Shown: positions 1-9,066, counted from the stretch's first letter. The stretch is 64,000 nt of DNA from Putridiphycobacter sp965230195 (GCA_965230195.1 OZ245997.1:3162001-3226000); one strand, 5' to 3'. The notes: generated by a model not told the origin, from the letters alone. Translations and numbers: made by a program.

Positions 1-1
1 G

Positions 2-862
2 GAGATTATTCGGGAAGTGGCTGAATCGAACCATGACTTTTATTTTGTAGCCATTGGCGTGTCTGATTATAAGGATAGCAGATTTAACCTGACCTATCCG
101 ACAAAGGACGCCAATGATATGTTAAAAAAACTGAGCGAATCAAATGGCCTTTACCGTAAAATTTATTCAAAGACCTTGTTAAATGAAGAAGTAAACCTCG
201 AAAATATTAAGGCGCTGAAATCTTTCTTTAACAAATGCAGACCAGATGATGTAGCGGCTATATTTATTGCAGGTCACGGATTATTGGATGAGAATTTTGA
301 TTATTTTTTCGGTACTCATGATATTGACTTTGAAAATCCTTCGGTAAATGGCTTACCATATGATGAAATTCATCAGTTATTGAACTCTATTAAAGCATAC
401 CGTAAGCTTTTAATCATGGACACTTGCCATTCAGGTGAGCTGGATAAAGAAGAAGTGGAATCTGGGGGTGAAAACCCTGAAATAGAGGAGGGGGATATTG
501 AATTTAGGGCAGCAGGAGCTTCGGTTCAACTTAAGGATGCTTTTGGTTTTGAAAATTCATTGGAGTTAACTCAGGATTTATTCTCTGATACACGAAAGGG
601 TAGTGGAGCAACTGTTATATCAAGTGCCGGAGGAGCAGAGTATGCTATGGAAAGTGATACCTGGAAAAATGGTCTGTTTACCTATTCGTTTTTAACAGGG
701 TTAACCAATAACAAAGCAGATTTAAATAAGGATGGAATGGTTCAGATTTCAGAAATCAGAACATATGTGAACAAAGAAGTAGCTAAACTTTCGGGAGGGA
801 AGCAGGTGCCAAGTTCGAGAGAAGAAAATATCAGTTCTGATTTTCCAATTTATTCTAATTGA
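2..862 (+). CDS. Caspase-like (peptidase C14 family) protein, 5' end cut by window
   Basis: The reading frame is open to the left edge, so this is the C-terminal part of a larger protein. A GTG at 17 could serve as a start, but the domain begins almost at once after it (residues counted from that GTG). The caspase fold is recognisable: a first strand 'FYFVAIGVSDY', the catalytic His87 in 'FIAGHG' and the catalytic Cys137 in 'LLIMDTCHSG'. Known relatives are cysteine peptidases that cut after Arg/Lys or Asp. In Bacteroidota they often sit at the end of WD40 or other repeat proteins, so an upstream repeat region is plausible but not visible here. The stop codon overlaps the 3' end of the convergent next gene by 8 bp (855-862). 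Substrate and trigger are unknown. Confidence 0.85.
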   Translation, partial: EIIREVAESNHDFYFVAIGVSDYKDSRFNLTYPTKDANDMLKKLSESNGLYRKIYSKTLLNEEVNLENIKALKSFFNKCRPDDVAAIFIAGHGLLDENFDYFFGTHDIDFENPSVNGLPYDEIHQLLNSIKAYRKLLIMDTCHSGELDKEEVESGGENPEIEEGDIEFRAAGASVQLKDAFGFENSLELTQDLFSDTRKGSGATVISSAGGAEYAMESDTWKNGLFTYSFLTGLTNNKADLNKDGMVQISEIRTYVNKEVAKLSGGKQVPSSREENISSDFPIYSN

Positions 863-2120
863 TCACGAGTTTTCCAACCTTAATATTAGCGTCATTTCTA
901 AATTGAATGATATAAGTTCCTTCGGGAAGATTGGGAATCTGTAAAGTGTTTTGAGTCAATAATGATTGTTGATAGACGACCTTTCCGGAAAGGTCATTAA
1001 TTGATATGTCAAATTCGCCGGTTAAATTCCACTTAATATTTTGCCCTTTTTGTACCGGGTTAGGATAGATTTTGAGTGGGTTTGATTGAAAATTTTGAAT
1101 CGAATTTGTTGTTCCATACTTTAAAAAAACACCTGGGGCTCCTGCCAGATAGCCAGTATTGGGTGTTAATTCAAGTTCAAAACTATTATTAATAACTGTA
1201 GTAGAATCATTAAATATCCAATCGTTTCCACCATTTAAAGTATGGTAAATAAAGGTGGTGTCGGCTGAACGTATACTAATCACACCGTCGAGTTCGTTTC
1301 TAAAATCAATGTCGGCAAAATGAGAACTGTTGTGATAGTCGGGTATAAATATGGTGTCCCATGTATTGCCATTGTCAATAGTTTTAAAAAATTTATGATG
1401 CATGCCTGAACCCCATTTTACAGGTGCGGCATAAGCAATATCTGTAGAGATTTGCATCACTTCTCCAATAACGGATTGTATTTCAGTTAAATCAAAGCCA
1501 TTCCAGGATGCACCACCATTATCAGTAGAATAAACACTTCCCAGGTAGCTGAATGTACCATCAAATAATCCTATTGTTCCATGATTAGCATCAATGAATT
1601 CCATAGAAACAATATAGCTGCTAAGTGGAAAACTATTCCAACTGGTTCCTCCATCAATTGTGGTATATAGCGTTTGCCCAACGGCTAAAAAACCAATATT
1701 CCCGTCGATAAACTGCCCCTGGGCATGCCCAATTCCAATTACCGTTGAATCAGGTGAAACGTCTTCCCACGTAGCACCATCATTTAACGTTTGGTAAATC
1801 TGAGTTGGAGTTATGGTGTCACTAAAATCTCTGAATACTGCCACTCCTTTACCATCAGCATAAAAATGCATATCCAAAAATTGTGGTCCCAATACAGGTA
1901 AATTGATTTCTGTCCATGTATTTCCATCATCTGAAGTTTTCTTTAAAGCAACATTGAATCCGAATAATTCATGCATAAAGGCATATCCGACATTGTCATT
2001 CACAAAGCTCAGGTGCTCTATGATATGATCAGGTGCAGTATGTCGCTCTTCCCATTGTCCAAACCCATTGAAGCCAAAGGTTAATATGAAGATTACTATT
2101 AAATTATAGAGGGATTTCAT
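855..2120 (-). CDS. Secreted Asp-box/BNR-repeat protein with T9SS type A sorting domain
   Basis: This is a 421-residue exported protein. It has a signal peptide ending near 'GFNGFGQ' and about six repeats of the type 'T.DGG.SW' (for example 'TTIDGGTSW' and 'STDNGGASW'). Such repeats are typical of the Ycf48/sialidase-like beta-propeller fold. The C-terminal ~75 residues start with 'KIYPNP' and end in a short 'KLVIN' strand, as in the T9SS type A (TIGR04183-like) domain that directs export across the outer membrane. No enzymatic residues can be assigned; a binding propeller is the safest reading. It is the last gene of a minus-strand run of three T9SS cargo genes, with 12 bp to its upstream neighbour. 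Confidence 0.85.
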   Translation of the reverse strand: MKSLYNLIVIFILTFGFNGFGQWEERHTAPDHIIEHLSFVNDNVGYAFMHELFGFNVALKKTSDDGNTWTEINLPVLGPQFLDMHFYADGKGVAVFRDFSDTITPTQIYQTLNDGATWEDVSPDSTVIGIGHAQGQFIDGNIGFLAVGQTLYTTIDGGTSWNSFPLSSYIVSMEFIDANHGTIGLFDGTFSYLGSVYSTDNGGASWNGFDLTEIQSVIGEVMQISTDIAYAAPVKWGSGMHHKFFKTIDNGNTWDTIFIPDYHNSSHFADIDFRNELDGVISIRSADTTFIYHTLNGGNDWIFNDSTTVINNSFELELTPNTGYLAGAPGVFLKYGTTNSIQNFQSNPLKIYPNPVQKGQNIKWNLTGEFDISINDLSGKVVYQQSLLTQNTLQIPNLPEGTYIIQFRNDANIKVGKLVIN

Positions 2121-2132
2121 AATGATTTTAGT

Positions 2133-2777
2133 TTATGTTTTTATTATTTTCTGAGTGCCTATTACCTTTCCATCTGAAAAGAATTTTACAATGTAAACTC
2201 CTTTTTCAGCAGAATGCATTTCAATACTGTTTAAATTTTGGTTTTCAGTTAATATCAATAAGCCTGCTGAATTAAACACTTTTATTTCTGTCAATTTTGT
2301 TTGACTCTCGTTAATGATCTGAATTTCGTTTGTAAACGGGTTGGGGAATATTCGAATACCATTATCCGGTATTATTAGGTTTTGAGTAGATAGGGTTGAA
2401 TAATTAAATGGAATTGTAAAATCCGGATTTCGGATTTTTAAATAACCATTAAAATCTGTGGGAAATGAATTGATTCCAACGTTGTAGTAGAGCAAATAAC
2501 TTGTGGTGTCAATTGCAGCATTATCGGCTTCTGGTAGCCACATGCTCCAATTGGTAGGCCAGGTAATAGTATCTCCATTTTGGTGAATGAAAGTGAAATC
2601 AGAATACCCGGTATTAGTATTGTTATTATTGGTGGTCATCTCAAAATACAATAAGGTAGTTCCAGATACAATACTATCCTGAAGGTGTATTATTCGATAA
2701 TCTGTACTATCGAAAGATTGAGTATATCCTGAAATAAGGGATGAAGATATTAAAAGAAGTAAAAAGAATTTTTTCAT
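2133..2777 (-). CDS. Secreted protein of unknown function with T9SS type A sorting domain
   Basis: The 214-residue product has a clear signal peptide (about residues 1-20, 'LLLLISSSLISGYTQ'). A short, beta-rich, Asn/Thr-rich middle region of unrecognised fold follows. The C-terminal T9SS type A domain starts at 'IRIFPNPF' and ends 'GTQKIIKT'. It lies 9 bp downstream of the next cargo gene on the same strand and 12 bp upstream of the propeller protein, so the three are probably cotranscribed. Export to the cell surface or medium is well supported; the function of the ~120-residue mature region is unknown. Confidence 0.8.
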   Translation of the reverse strand: MKKFFLLLLISSSLISGYTQSFDSTDYRIIHLQDSIVSGTTLLYFEMTTNNNNTNTGYSDFTFIHQNGDTITWPTNWSMWLPEADNAAIDTTSYLLYYNVGINSFPTDFNGYLKIRNPDFTIPFNYSTLSTQNLIIPDNGIRIFPNPFTNEIQIINESQTKLTEIKVFNSAGLLILTENQNLNSIEMHSAEKGVYIVKFFSDGKVIGTQKIIKT

Positions 2778-2786
2778 AACTGTTTT

Positions 2787-3602
2787 TCAATTTTGGTCAC
2801 TAATTACAATCTTTGTTGTGCTAATCATAGTATTGTTTTCTGATAAACAAAGCATATAGGTTCCAGCTGGTAAATCGTTGCCCGATATTTGACATTTAAG
2901 TCCTGCAATATTTGTTATTGACTTTACCAATTGGCCATTAGTATTATAAATGCTTAATTGACCGTTTTGGATTTCAGAATTGAAGTAAATAGTGGTCATT
3001 GAATGAAAAGGATTGGGGACCACATTTTCGATTATATCATTGATAGGTTCAATTTTATTGATACCAGCAATGTCACTATTTACTGTAATTGAATCAATCG
3101 AATAGGTCATCCACTCGGCTCCAATAGTCTTGTATTTATAGGCAATATATCCACTGTCCGATACGAAAGGAATATTTATTGTAGTATCTAACCATTGATA
3201 ATGAGGTTGCATATGAGACAGGTTTGCAATCAAAACAAAGTTGCCGGTTGCCGGATTTGGGTCGTTCATTCCAAACCATATTTCGCAATTGTCATTGGTC
3301 GGTATACTAAAACCTCCGGCATAAACTTTCATAGTTACACTACCAGACGATATAAAGTTTAAAGGGGGAGAAACATACCAATCAATAACCGTATCTGTTG
3401 AGTTTCCACCAACGTTGTAATCGTGTGATAAAGCGCCATTATTATTCCAGTCAAAATTACTTAGAAAACCAGTTCGGTATTGCTGCCATCCAGCCTGTTC
3501 GGAAGGAGAATCAAAGCCGGTGTAGTATGGCAAGGATAAACCTTGTGAAAAAAGAGTGTTTGTGGTAAAGAATAGTAAAAAGGTTATAAGAATAGTTTTC
3601 AT
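2787..3602 (-). CDS. Secreted choice-of-anchor J-like domain protein with T9SS type A sorting domain
   Basis: This is a 271-residue exported protein and the first gene of a three-gene minus-strand cargo run. After a signal peptide ending at 'TLFSQG' comes a domain opening 'YYTGFDSPSEQAGWQQ', with later motifs 'DWYVSPPLNF' and 'TINIPFVSDSGYIAYKY'. This is the pattern of the choice-of-anchor J/MAM-like jelly-roll domain common in secreted Bacteroidota adhesion and carbohydrate-binding proteins. The C-terminal T9SS domain starts at 'NVVPNPF' and ends 'TTKIVISDQN'. The AraC-family regulator 100 bp upstream, on the same strand, could control the run, but this is inferred from position only. Confidence 0.8.
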   Translation of the reverse strand: MKTILITFLLFFTTNTLFSQGLSLPYYTGFDSPSEQAGWQQYRTGFLSNFDWNNNGALSHDYNVGGNSTDTVIDWYVSPPLNFISSGSVTMKVYAGGFSIPTNDNCEIWFGMNDPNPATGNFVLIANLSHMQPHYQWLDTTINIPFVSDSGYIAYKYKTIGAEWMTYSIDSITVNSDIAGINKIEPINDIIENVVPNPFHSMTTIYFNSEIQNGQLSIYNTNGQLVKSITNIAGLKCQISGNDLPAGTYMLCLSENNTMISTTKIVISDQN

Positions 3603-3704
3603 TTTGATGTTTTATATAATATCAATAATTTATACTTGTTAGTATTGAAACTAATGTAAAATTAAAGTAACCTGATTTTAAAAAATTACGAATTTTGGAC
3701 TATT

Positions 3705-4553
3705 TCATGTGAATTTCCGCCACTTCGCCTGTATTTCTGATGCAGTTATTCCGGTTTTCTTCTTGATAAAAGCACTGAAACTTGAAGGACTGTCAAATCC
3801 TAAATCATAGGCAATTTGTTTGTGTGGTAATTTGCCTGCCAGTAAAAGTCTTTTGGCTTCAAGTAGAATTCGCTGATGGATAATCTGTAATGGAGACATT
3901 CCCTGATGTTTTTTGGTCAGGGTCGCTAATTTTTTTTCACTGATCTTCAGTTTACCGGTATAAAAGCTGACATTTTGATGGATGTTAAAATGCTGATCAA
4001 TTAGCTGTAGAAAATGGTGGAAATCCGGAATAAGATCATATGATTGGTGATTGGGTTGAGGTATTGAAAACAAATCAAACAATAAAGTATGTAGCAGGTG
4101 TTGTTGACTGTTATAACTAAAACCTGAACCGGATTTGGTGTATTTTTGAAGTAAATCTAAAATAACCATGGTTTGATTAAAAAGGGTTTCATTTTTCTCA
4201 AAAACAATGGCATTTTTAGTTGACCACATCCTGATTTGAAGCTGTTGTTGAAGCAATTCAGATACGATTGAGGTACGTTGGAACTGAATGACAAATCCAT
4301 GTGAACCGGGAGCTCGCTTCAGGAGGTGAATCTGCTCAGGATAAATAATACAACAGCTATGATCGCTGACCGTATATTCTGTAAAATCAATCAGGTTTTT
4401 GCCTCCCCCTTTTTCAAAACACATGATTTCAAAATAAGTGTGTCGGTGTTGCTTAGTAAAATCATAATGGTTTTTGTGTTCGATTTTTCGAACCTGAATG
4501 GGATCACTGCCCGATTCCAGATTATGACTGGGTATGTATGTACTATCAATCAT
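3705..4553 (-). CDS. AraC-family transcriptional regulator
   Basis: The 282-residue protein has a cupin-type N-terminal sensor ('KQHRHTYFEIMCFEKGGG', then 'IYPEQIHLLKRA', roughly residues 30-100). The last ~100 residues form the AraC double helix-turn-helix: 'KLKISEKKLATLTKK' is the first HTH and 'QIAYDLGFDSPSSFSAFIKK' with the terminal helix is the second. The second HTH carries the family signature 'GF.S.S.F...FKK'. AraC proteins bind DNA as dimers and usually activate nearby genes in response to a small ligand. Likely targets by position are the three T9SS cargo genes downstream or the protease gene upstream. The ligand cannot be deduced. Confidence 0.9.
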   Translation of the reverse strand: MIDSTYIPSHNLESGSDPIQVRKIEHKNHYDFTKQHRHTYFEIMCFEKGGGKNLIDFTEYTVSDHSCCIIYPEQIHLLKRAPGSHGFVIQFQRTSIVSELLQQQLQIRMWSTKNAIVFEKNETLFNQTMVILDLLQKYTKSGSGFSYNSQQHLLHTLLFDLFSIPQPNHQSYDLIPDFHHFLQLIDQHFNIHQNVSFYTGKLKISEKKLATLTKKHQGMSPLQIIHQRILLEAKRLLLAGKLPHKQIAYDLGFDSPSSFSAFIKKKTGITASEIQAKWRKFT

Positions 4554-4596
4554 ACGAATGACTAAAGATAGGACATATTATTTTTAAATAAAAAAA

Positions 4597-4621
4597 GGAG
4601 AGTTCTATATAAGAGCCCTCC
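4597..4621 (-). terminator. Rho-independent terminator after the protease gene
   Basis: An imperfect 10-bp stem (4597-4606 with 4612-4621, one mismatch and one wobble when read on the minus strand) is followed on that strand by a T-rich run (complement of 4586-4596). It lies about 30 bp past the stop of the trypsin-like gene. Confidence 0.6.
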
Positions 4622-4649
4622 CTTGATTAACTCAACAGTTTATTTATGA

Positions 4650-5783
4650 TTAATTATTGTGGATAAACTTTTTTGTTATAAGTTTTCCCGAGTCTTTGTT
4701 TACCACATTAACAATGTATAAGCCAGATGCCTGATTCGAAATATCAATTTGGTATTGAGTCATACCGTTTAAATTAGCCAATTGCCCCGTTACCAATTTA
4801 CCGGTAACATCTACAACCGATATATTATAATTAGCATTTGCTGATAATCCACTAATCTCTATCATTTGATTGATATTAAAGGTAATTTCAGTCTGCTCTT
4901 CATTTTCAATACTTAAGAACAATTCTTCGTAGTCCGCAATAGTGGTCTCAATCCATTCCTTGTATTTTGGAACCAATGTAAATACACCTGGAAAATCTTC
5001 AGTAGTCACGTCTGAATTACCTCCGGATACAACACCAACCTGCTTGTAGTCACCGTTAGTATCTTCATAAAATAAAGGACCACCACTGTCACCCTGTGCA
5101 GCTCCTGCAGGTATATCTCCTGAGAAGAATCCGGCACAAATATTTCCGCCCGGATTAGCATTGTAAGCACTTTGCTGGCCGGAGGCACTATATAATGTAG
5201 CACAGGTATCATCAGAAATAAAAATACAATTTGCAGTCAGTAAACTGTCAACGCCATCTCCTCCGGCAACAGTTTTACCCCATCCCAACACCTTAGCCGG
5301 CATATTTCCGGCATAATCATTTGAATCTGCCACTTCAGCTAATAATACTGGTGTAGTGGTTGCCGGCTGAATTAGTCTGATCAATGCTACATCAGGTCCT
5401 TGTCCGAAATTATAGTCCGGGTGACTGATAATCGTATCTACATCAATAAGTTCGGAAAAAGGTTCCAATGCATTAACATCAATAATAACTGAATTAATGA
5501 TCACTTGCTCAACTGTTGGCATACCCGGGAAAAACTGTATAACACAATGTCCCGCTGTTAATACCCATTGTGGGTGAATTAGTGAAGCCCCGCATCCAGG
5601 ATCTCCATTACTCATAGCTAGAGAAGTCATCCATGGAAACTGACCGGGCTGGACGATTTCTCCACCGACAACGCCTTCAAAGTCATCATTGCTTACCCCT
5701 GAATCGGTAGTTTGTTGAGTATACCCGTTTATGCTCATAAGGGCAATACAGCATAGTGCTGTGGTAATTGTTTTCATTTTCAT
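4650..5783 (-). CDS. Secreted trypsin-like serine protease (S1) with T9SS type A sorting domain
   Basis: The 377-residue protein has a signal peptide (residues 1-22) and a short propeptide. The mature S1 domain begins at 'VVGGEIV' (residue 38), equivalent to the trypsin activation site. The catalytic triad is complete: His79 in 'LTAGHC', Asp131 in 'PDVALIRL' and Ser233 in 'QGDSGGPL'. The oxyanion and substrate-binding segment 'VVSGGNS' follows. After about residue 290 a T9SS C-terminal domain ('NINQMIEISGL' to 'KLITKKFIHNN') replaces the usual end. It should be an active extracellular or surface endopeptidase. It has its own downstream hairpin, so it is probably monocistronic. Confidence 0.92.
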   Translation of the reverse strand: MKMKTITTALCCIALMSINGYTQQTTDSGVSNDDFEGVVGGEIVQPGQFPWMTSLAMSNGDPGCGASLIHPQWVLTAGHCVIQFFPGMPTVEQVIINSVIIDVNALEPFSELIDVDTIISHPDYNFGQGPDVALIRLIQPATTTPVLLAEVADSNDYAGNMPAKVLGWGKTVAGGDGVDSLLTANCIFISDDTCATLYSASGQQSAYNANPGGNICAGFFSGDIPAGAAQGDSGGPLFYEDTNGDYKQVGVVSGGNSDVTTEDFPGVFTLVPKYKEWIETTIADYEELFLSIENEEQTEITFNINQMIEISGLSANANYNISVVDVTGKLVTGQLANLNGMTQYQIDISNQASGLYIVNVVNKDSGKLITKKFIHNN

Positions 5784-5973
5784 AATTTTTTATGTTATGG
5801 TTCATCATAAACTTATTAATTCATATTCCCAAATAAAAACTATTACGACCTGACAAACCGAAAAAGAGACGAAACCTCATTTTTTGTCGACTTTGTCACT
5901 TTTATAAGTCAGTTATATCATTTACATTTATACTGTACCTTAAATTGAAAGGTATGAATTACTGTTTTAATCT

Positions 5974-6993
5974 ATGAAAAAGATCTTCTGGCACCTGATT
6001 ATATGGTTGTTGTTCAGCACAATGATTCTTATGTCGCAGCGGGAATTTTTTGAGGGTGTGTCAACTTTTTTTTATGTTTTCATACAGGGAATGTTATTGT
6101 TAAATACATTAATTGTTTTCTATGTGACTTACCTGGTTTTAGTACCCAGGTTTTTAATTGAAAAGAGACGGATAGGTTTATTTTTTTTGGCATCATTAGG
6201 TTTAATAGTATTTGCGATACTATTTTCTTCTTTGACAAGAATCATTTTTGATACTTTTAATCCTGACTTCTTTGACGTTAAAGATAAGGACCAGGGCAAA
6301 GTTTTTATAAATGGGATAATGACCTCATTGATGTTCATTCTTATTTCAACCGGAATCCGAATGACAGTTGAGTTCCGGAAAAACAGATTGAAACAATTAA
6401 AACTAAAGGAATTGGCCAGAAATGCAGAGCTAAGTGCTATAAAAGCCCAAATTAACCCACATTTCCTTTATAATGCCTTTAATAGTTTGTATGCATTGTC
6501 GGAAAAAAAATCTGAACATACATCAGAAGCAATATTACAATTGTCTGAAATTATGCGTTATATCACTTATAAATCTACTTTGCCGGAAGTTTCTATTTAT
6601 GAGGAAATCTCTTTTATTGAATCCTATATTGAGTTTCAAAAATTAAGATTGAATGATGCAGATAAAAGGGTGGTTTTTAATCTTCAAAAACCAACATCAG
6701 ATTTTAAAGTGTACCCATTATTATTAATTTCTTTCATTGAAAATGCTTTTAAGCACTCAAATTTGCTCCGCTCAAATTCGCAGATTAAAATAGATTTTTC
6801 ACCTTGGAAATCCGGGTTTAAATATTCTGTCATCAACCATATAGAGACTAATAAATTAACCCACTCCGGAATAGGTATAAAAAACCTGAAAAAAATACTT
6901 AATTTTATTTATCCGGAGCAACATCAACTTAATATTCAGGTCAAGAACAATATGTATCACGCAGAACTTTATTTAGATCCACATCATGATTAA
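5974..6993 (+). CDS. LytS/YehU-family sensor histidine kinase
   Basis: The 339-residue membrane kinase has four predicted transmembrane segments in residues 5-130, then a short coiled linker. The His_kinase (PF06580-type) phosphoacceptor motif 'INPHFLYNAFNSLYALS' gives His163. An ATPase domain contains 'PLLLISFIENAFKHS' (N box) and 'SGIGIKNLKKIL' (G box). Kinases of this kind phosphorylate LytTR response regulators. The partner is the next gene, whose start overlaps this stop by 8 bp, so the two are translationally coupled. There is no periplasmic sensor domain of note; the signal is probably sensed in or at the membrane. Confidence 0.93.
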   Translation: MKKIFWHLIIWLLFSTMILMSQREFFEGVSTFFYVFIQGMLLLNTLIVFYVTYLVLVPRFLIEKRRIGLFFLASLGLIVFAILFSSLTRIIFDTFNPDFFDVKDKDQGKVFINGIMTSLMFILISTGIRMTVEFRKNRLKQLKLKELARNAELSAIKAQINPHFLYNAFNSLYALSEKKSEHTSEAILQLSEIMRYITYKSTLPEVSIYEEISFIESYIEFQKLRLNDADKRVVFNLQKPTSDFKVYPLLLISFIENAFKHSNLLRSNSQIKIDFSPWKSGFKYSVINHIETNKLTHSGIGIKNLKKILNFIYPEQHQLNIQVKNNMYHAELYLDPHHD

Positions 6994-7699
6994 ATGCATT
7001 GCCATAGATGATGAACCCCTTGCATTGGAGGTGATTGAAATTCATTGTAGTAAAATACCTCAGGTGGATCTTATTGGTACTTTTTTATCAGCAAGAGATG
7101 CCATTGATTTTCTGAAAAATGAAGTTGTGGATATTGTTTTCCTGGATATTAATATGCCTGAAATAACCGGGTTAGAGATGAAGCTTTTAATTCCGGATCA
7201 TATCAATGTTGTATTTGTAACCGCATTTGAGGAATATGCCTTGAAAAGCTATGAACTTGAGGCTTCGGATTATCTGCTGAAACCTGTTTCCTTCGAGCGC
7301 TTTAATAAGGCCATACAAAAGTGTTCCAGGGTAAAGGAGGAACAGAGTTTAAAACAGTCGAAAGATTACCTGCTTGTAAGGGGAGACAAAAAAATTGTCC
7401 GTATTCTAATCAGTGATATCCGATATATTGAGGGGCTTAAGGATTATGCAAAAATATATTATGGTGCTGATGATAAAATTATTATCCGGGAAAGTCTTCG
7501 CAAAATTTTAAAGCGGCTTGAAGACCATAAGTTTATCAGGGTGCATAGGTCATACATTATTCCATTCAATAAAATTACCTCTGTTTATGGCAATACAGTT
7601 AAGGTAGGGGAGCAGGAAATTCCGCTTGGTAAACAACAAAAAGATATTCTGGTTGAGGCATTCAGAAAAAAGGGAATTTTAGGAGATCGTTCTGTTTGA
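6986..7699 (+). CDS. LytTR-family response regulator
   Basis: The 237-residue protein has an N-terminal receiver domain (residues 1-118) with acidic pair Asp8/Asp9 and phosphoacceptor Asp54 ('DIVFLDINMPE'). The conserved Thr78-equivalent ('VFVTAFEEYALKSYE') and Lys ('YLLKPV') are present. A C-terminal LytTR DNA-binding domain (about 125-230) includes 'IRYIEGLKDYAKIYY', 'FIRVHRSYIIPFNKI' and 'EIPLGKQQK'. It is translationally coupled to the preceding histidine kinase (8 bp overlap). Targets are unknown; the next gene has its own likely promoter, so no regulon can be read from the sequence. Confidence 0.94.
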   Translation: MIKCIAIDDEPLALEVIEIHCSKIPQVDLIGTFLSARDAIDFLKNEVVDIVFLDINMPEITGLEMKLLIPDHINVVFVTAFEEYALKSYELEASDYLLKPVSFERFNKAIQKCSRVKEEQSLKQSKDYLLVRGDKKIVRILISDIRYIEGLKDYAKIYYGADDKIIIRESLRKILKRLEDHKFIRVHRSYIIPFNKITSVYGNTVKVGEQEIPLGKQQKDILVEAFRKKGILGDRSV

Positions 7700-7752
7700 G
7701 AAAAAAAATGTTTCATTTTTAACTAAAGAAATAATAGTGTAGCAATATTCAT

Positions 7753-7760
7753 TAAATTTG
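7753..7760 (+). promoter_or_regulatory. Predicted -7 box for the DUF2130 gene
   Basis: TAAATTTG is a full match to the Bacteroidota TAnnTTTG -7 element and lies 22 bp before the ATG at 7783. No clear TTG-type -33 box is seen. Confidence 0.5.
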
Positions 7761-7782
7761 TTTAAAAGAACAGACCAATATA

Positions 7783-9066
7783 ATGAATAATAGTCCAAAA
7801 ATTGAGTGTCCGAATTGTGCGCATGAGTTTAGTGTTGAAGACTCCATTTCAAAAAATATAGAGGAAAAATTAAAAAAAGAGTTTCAGCTAAAACAAAAAG
7901 AAATACTGGAAGAAAAAGAAAAGCAAGATCGGATTTGGAAAGAAAAACAATTACAATTACAAAAGGAACAGTTAGAATTTGAACAAAAGCGAAAAAAAGC
8001 ACAGGAAGAATACAAGCTTAAAATAGAAGCAGACAGAGAAAAGATTAAACAAGAGCTTAAAATACAGGCTCAAAAGGAAGCGGAAGAAAAGAATGCCCTA
8101 AAATTAAAGGAGTTTGAAACCGAGTCAGAAAAGAAATCAGCCGAAATAAAATTACTCAGGGAGAAGGAAATAGCGTTTATGAGAAAAGAAAAAGAACTCA
8201 AAGAAGCGCAGGAACAAATGACAATAAAAATTGAAAAAGAACGCCTGGAAACAGAAAAGTTGGTTGAAGAAAAAATCAAAAAACAAGAGGCGGAAAAGTT
8301 TTTGTTGCGTGAACGCGAGTTCCAAAAGCAATTGGATGATCAAAAAAAGCTCGTTGACGAGATGAAACGTAAGGCAGAGCAGGGATCAATGCAAATGCAA
8401 GGTGAGGTGCAGGAATTGGCTATTGAGGAAGTTTTAAAAGCCCAGTTTCCTTTTGATATAATAGAGGAGGTTTCAAAAGGAATAAGAGGGGCAGATTGCA
8501 TTCAAACCGTTAGAAACAGCTTAGGTGTTGAATGTGGTAAAATTGTTTACGAATCGAAAAGAACCAAGAATTTTTCGAATGAATGGATTGAAAAATTAAA
8601 GGAAGATATGAGATTAGTTGGTGCAGATGTTCCGGTTTTAATCACTGAAACTTTACCAAAAGATCAAAATAGCTTTACATTAATTAACGGTGTTTGGGTG
8701 TGCTCGTTCAGTGAGTTTAAAAGTTTGGCTTTTGCTCTTAGAGATGGATTAATCAAGGTTAAAAAAGTACAGGATGCGAATGAAAACAAGGGAGACAAAA
8801 TGCAAATGTTATATTCTTTTTTAACCGGAAATGAGTTCAAAAGTCAGGTGGAAGCCATTATTGAAGGGTTCAATATTTTAAGATCGGACCTGGAAAAAGA
8901 GAAGCGAGCCATGCAAAATATTTGGAAGAAGAGGGAGAAACAAATTGAAAAAGTAATCAGTAACACCATCAATATGTACAGTTCAGTTGAGGGGATTGCC
9001 GGTTCTTCAGTACAACCTATTCAGTCTTTGGGATTCGAAGAGTTCCTGTTAGATTCAGATGAATAA
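7783..9066 (+). CDS. DUF2130 domain protein (coiled coil with nuclease-like C-terminal domain)
   Basis: The 427-residue protein opens with a small zinc-finger-like motif ('IECPNCAHEFSVED', CxxC). A strongly charged Lys/Glu coiled coil follows over about residues 20-215, then a globular DUF2130 domain. That domain holds 'FPFDIIEEVSKGIRGADC', 'VECGKIVYESKRTKNFS' and 'DVPVLITETLP'. The Asp in 'GADC' followed by 'YESK' in a strand context resembles the PD-(D/E)xK nuclease core. This is my inference; the family is formally uncharacterised. No signal peptide or membrane segment is present, so it is cytoplasmic. It appears monocistronic. Antisense Phe-rich frames across the coiled coil are artefacts of its Lys codons. 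Confidence 0.88.
   Translation: MNNSPKIECPNCAHEFSVEDSISKNIEEKLKKEFQLKQKEILEEKEKQDRIWKEKQLQLQKEQLEFEQKRKKAQEEYKLKIEADREKIKQELKIQAQKEAEEKNALKLKEFETESEKKSAEIKLLREKEIAFMRKEKELKEAQEQMTIKIEKERLETEKLVEEKIKKQEAEKFLLREREFQKQLDDQKKLVDEMKRKAEQGSMQMQGEVQELAIEEVLKAQFPFDIIEEVSKGIRGADCIQTVRNSLGVECGKIVYESKRTKNFSNEWIEKLKEDMRLVGADVPVLITETLPKDQNSFTLINGVWVCSFSEFKSLAFALRDGLIKVKKVQDANENKGDKMQMLYSFLTGNEFKSQVEAIIEGFNILRSDLEKEKRAMQNIWKKREKQIEKVISNTINMYSSVEGIAGSSVQPIQSLGFEEFLLDSDE

Noticed and set aside
8070..8343. Antisense Phe/Ser-rich frames across the DUF2130 gene
   Set aside because: They mirror the Lys/Glu codons of the coiled coil on the other strand and have no independent start signals or homology.
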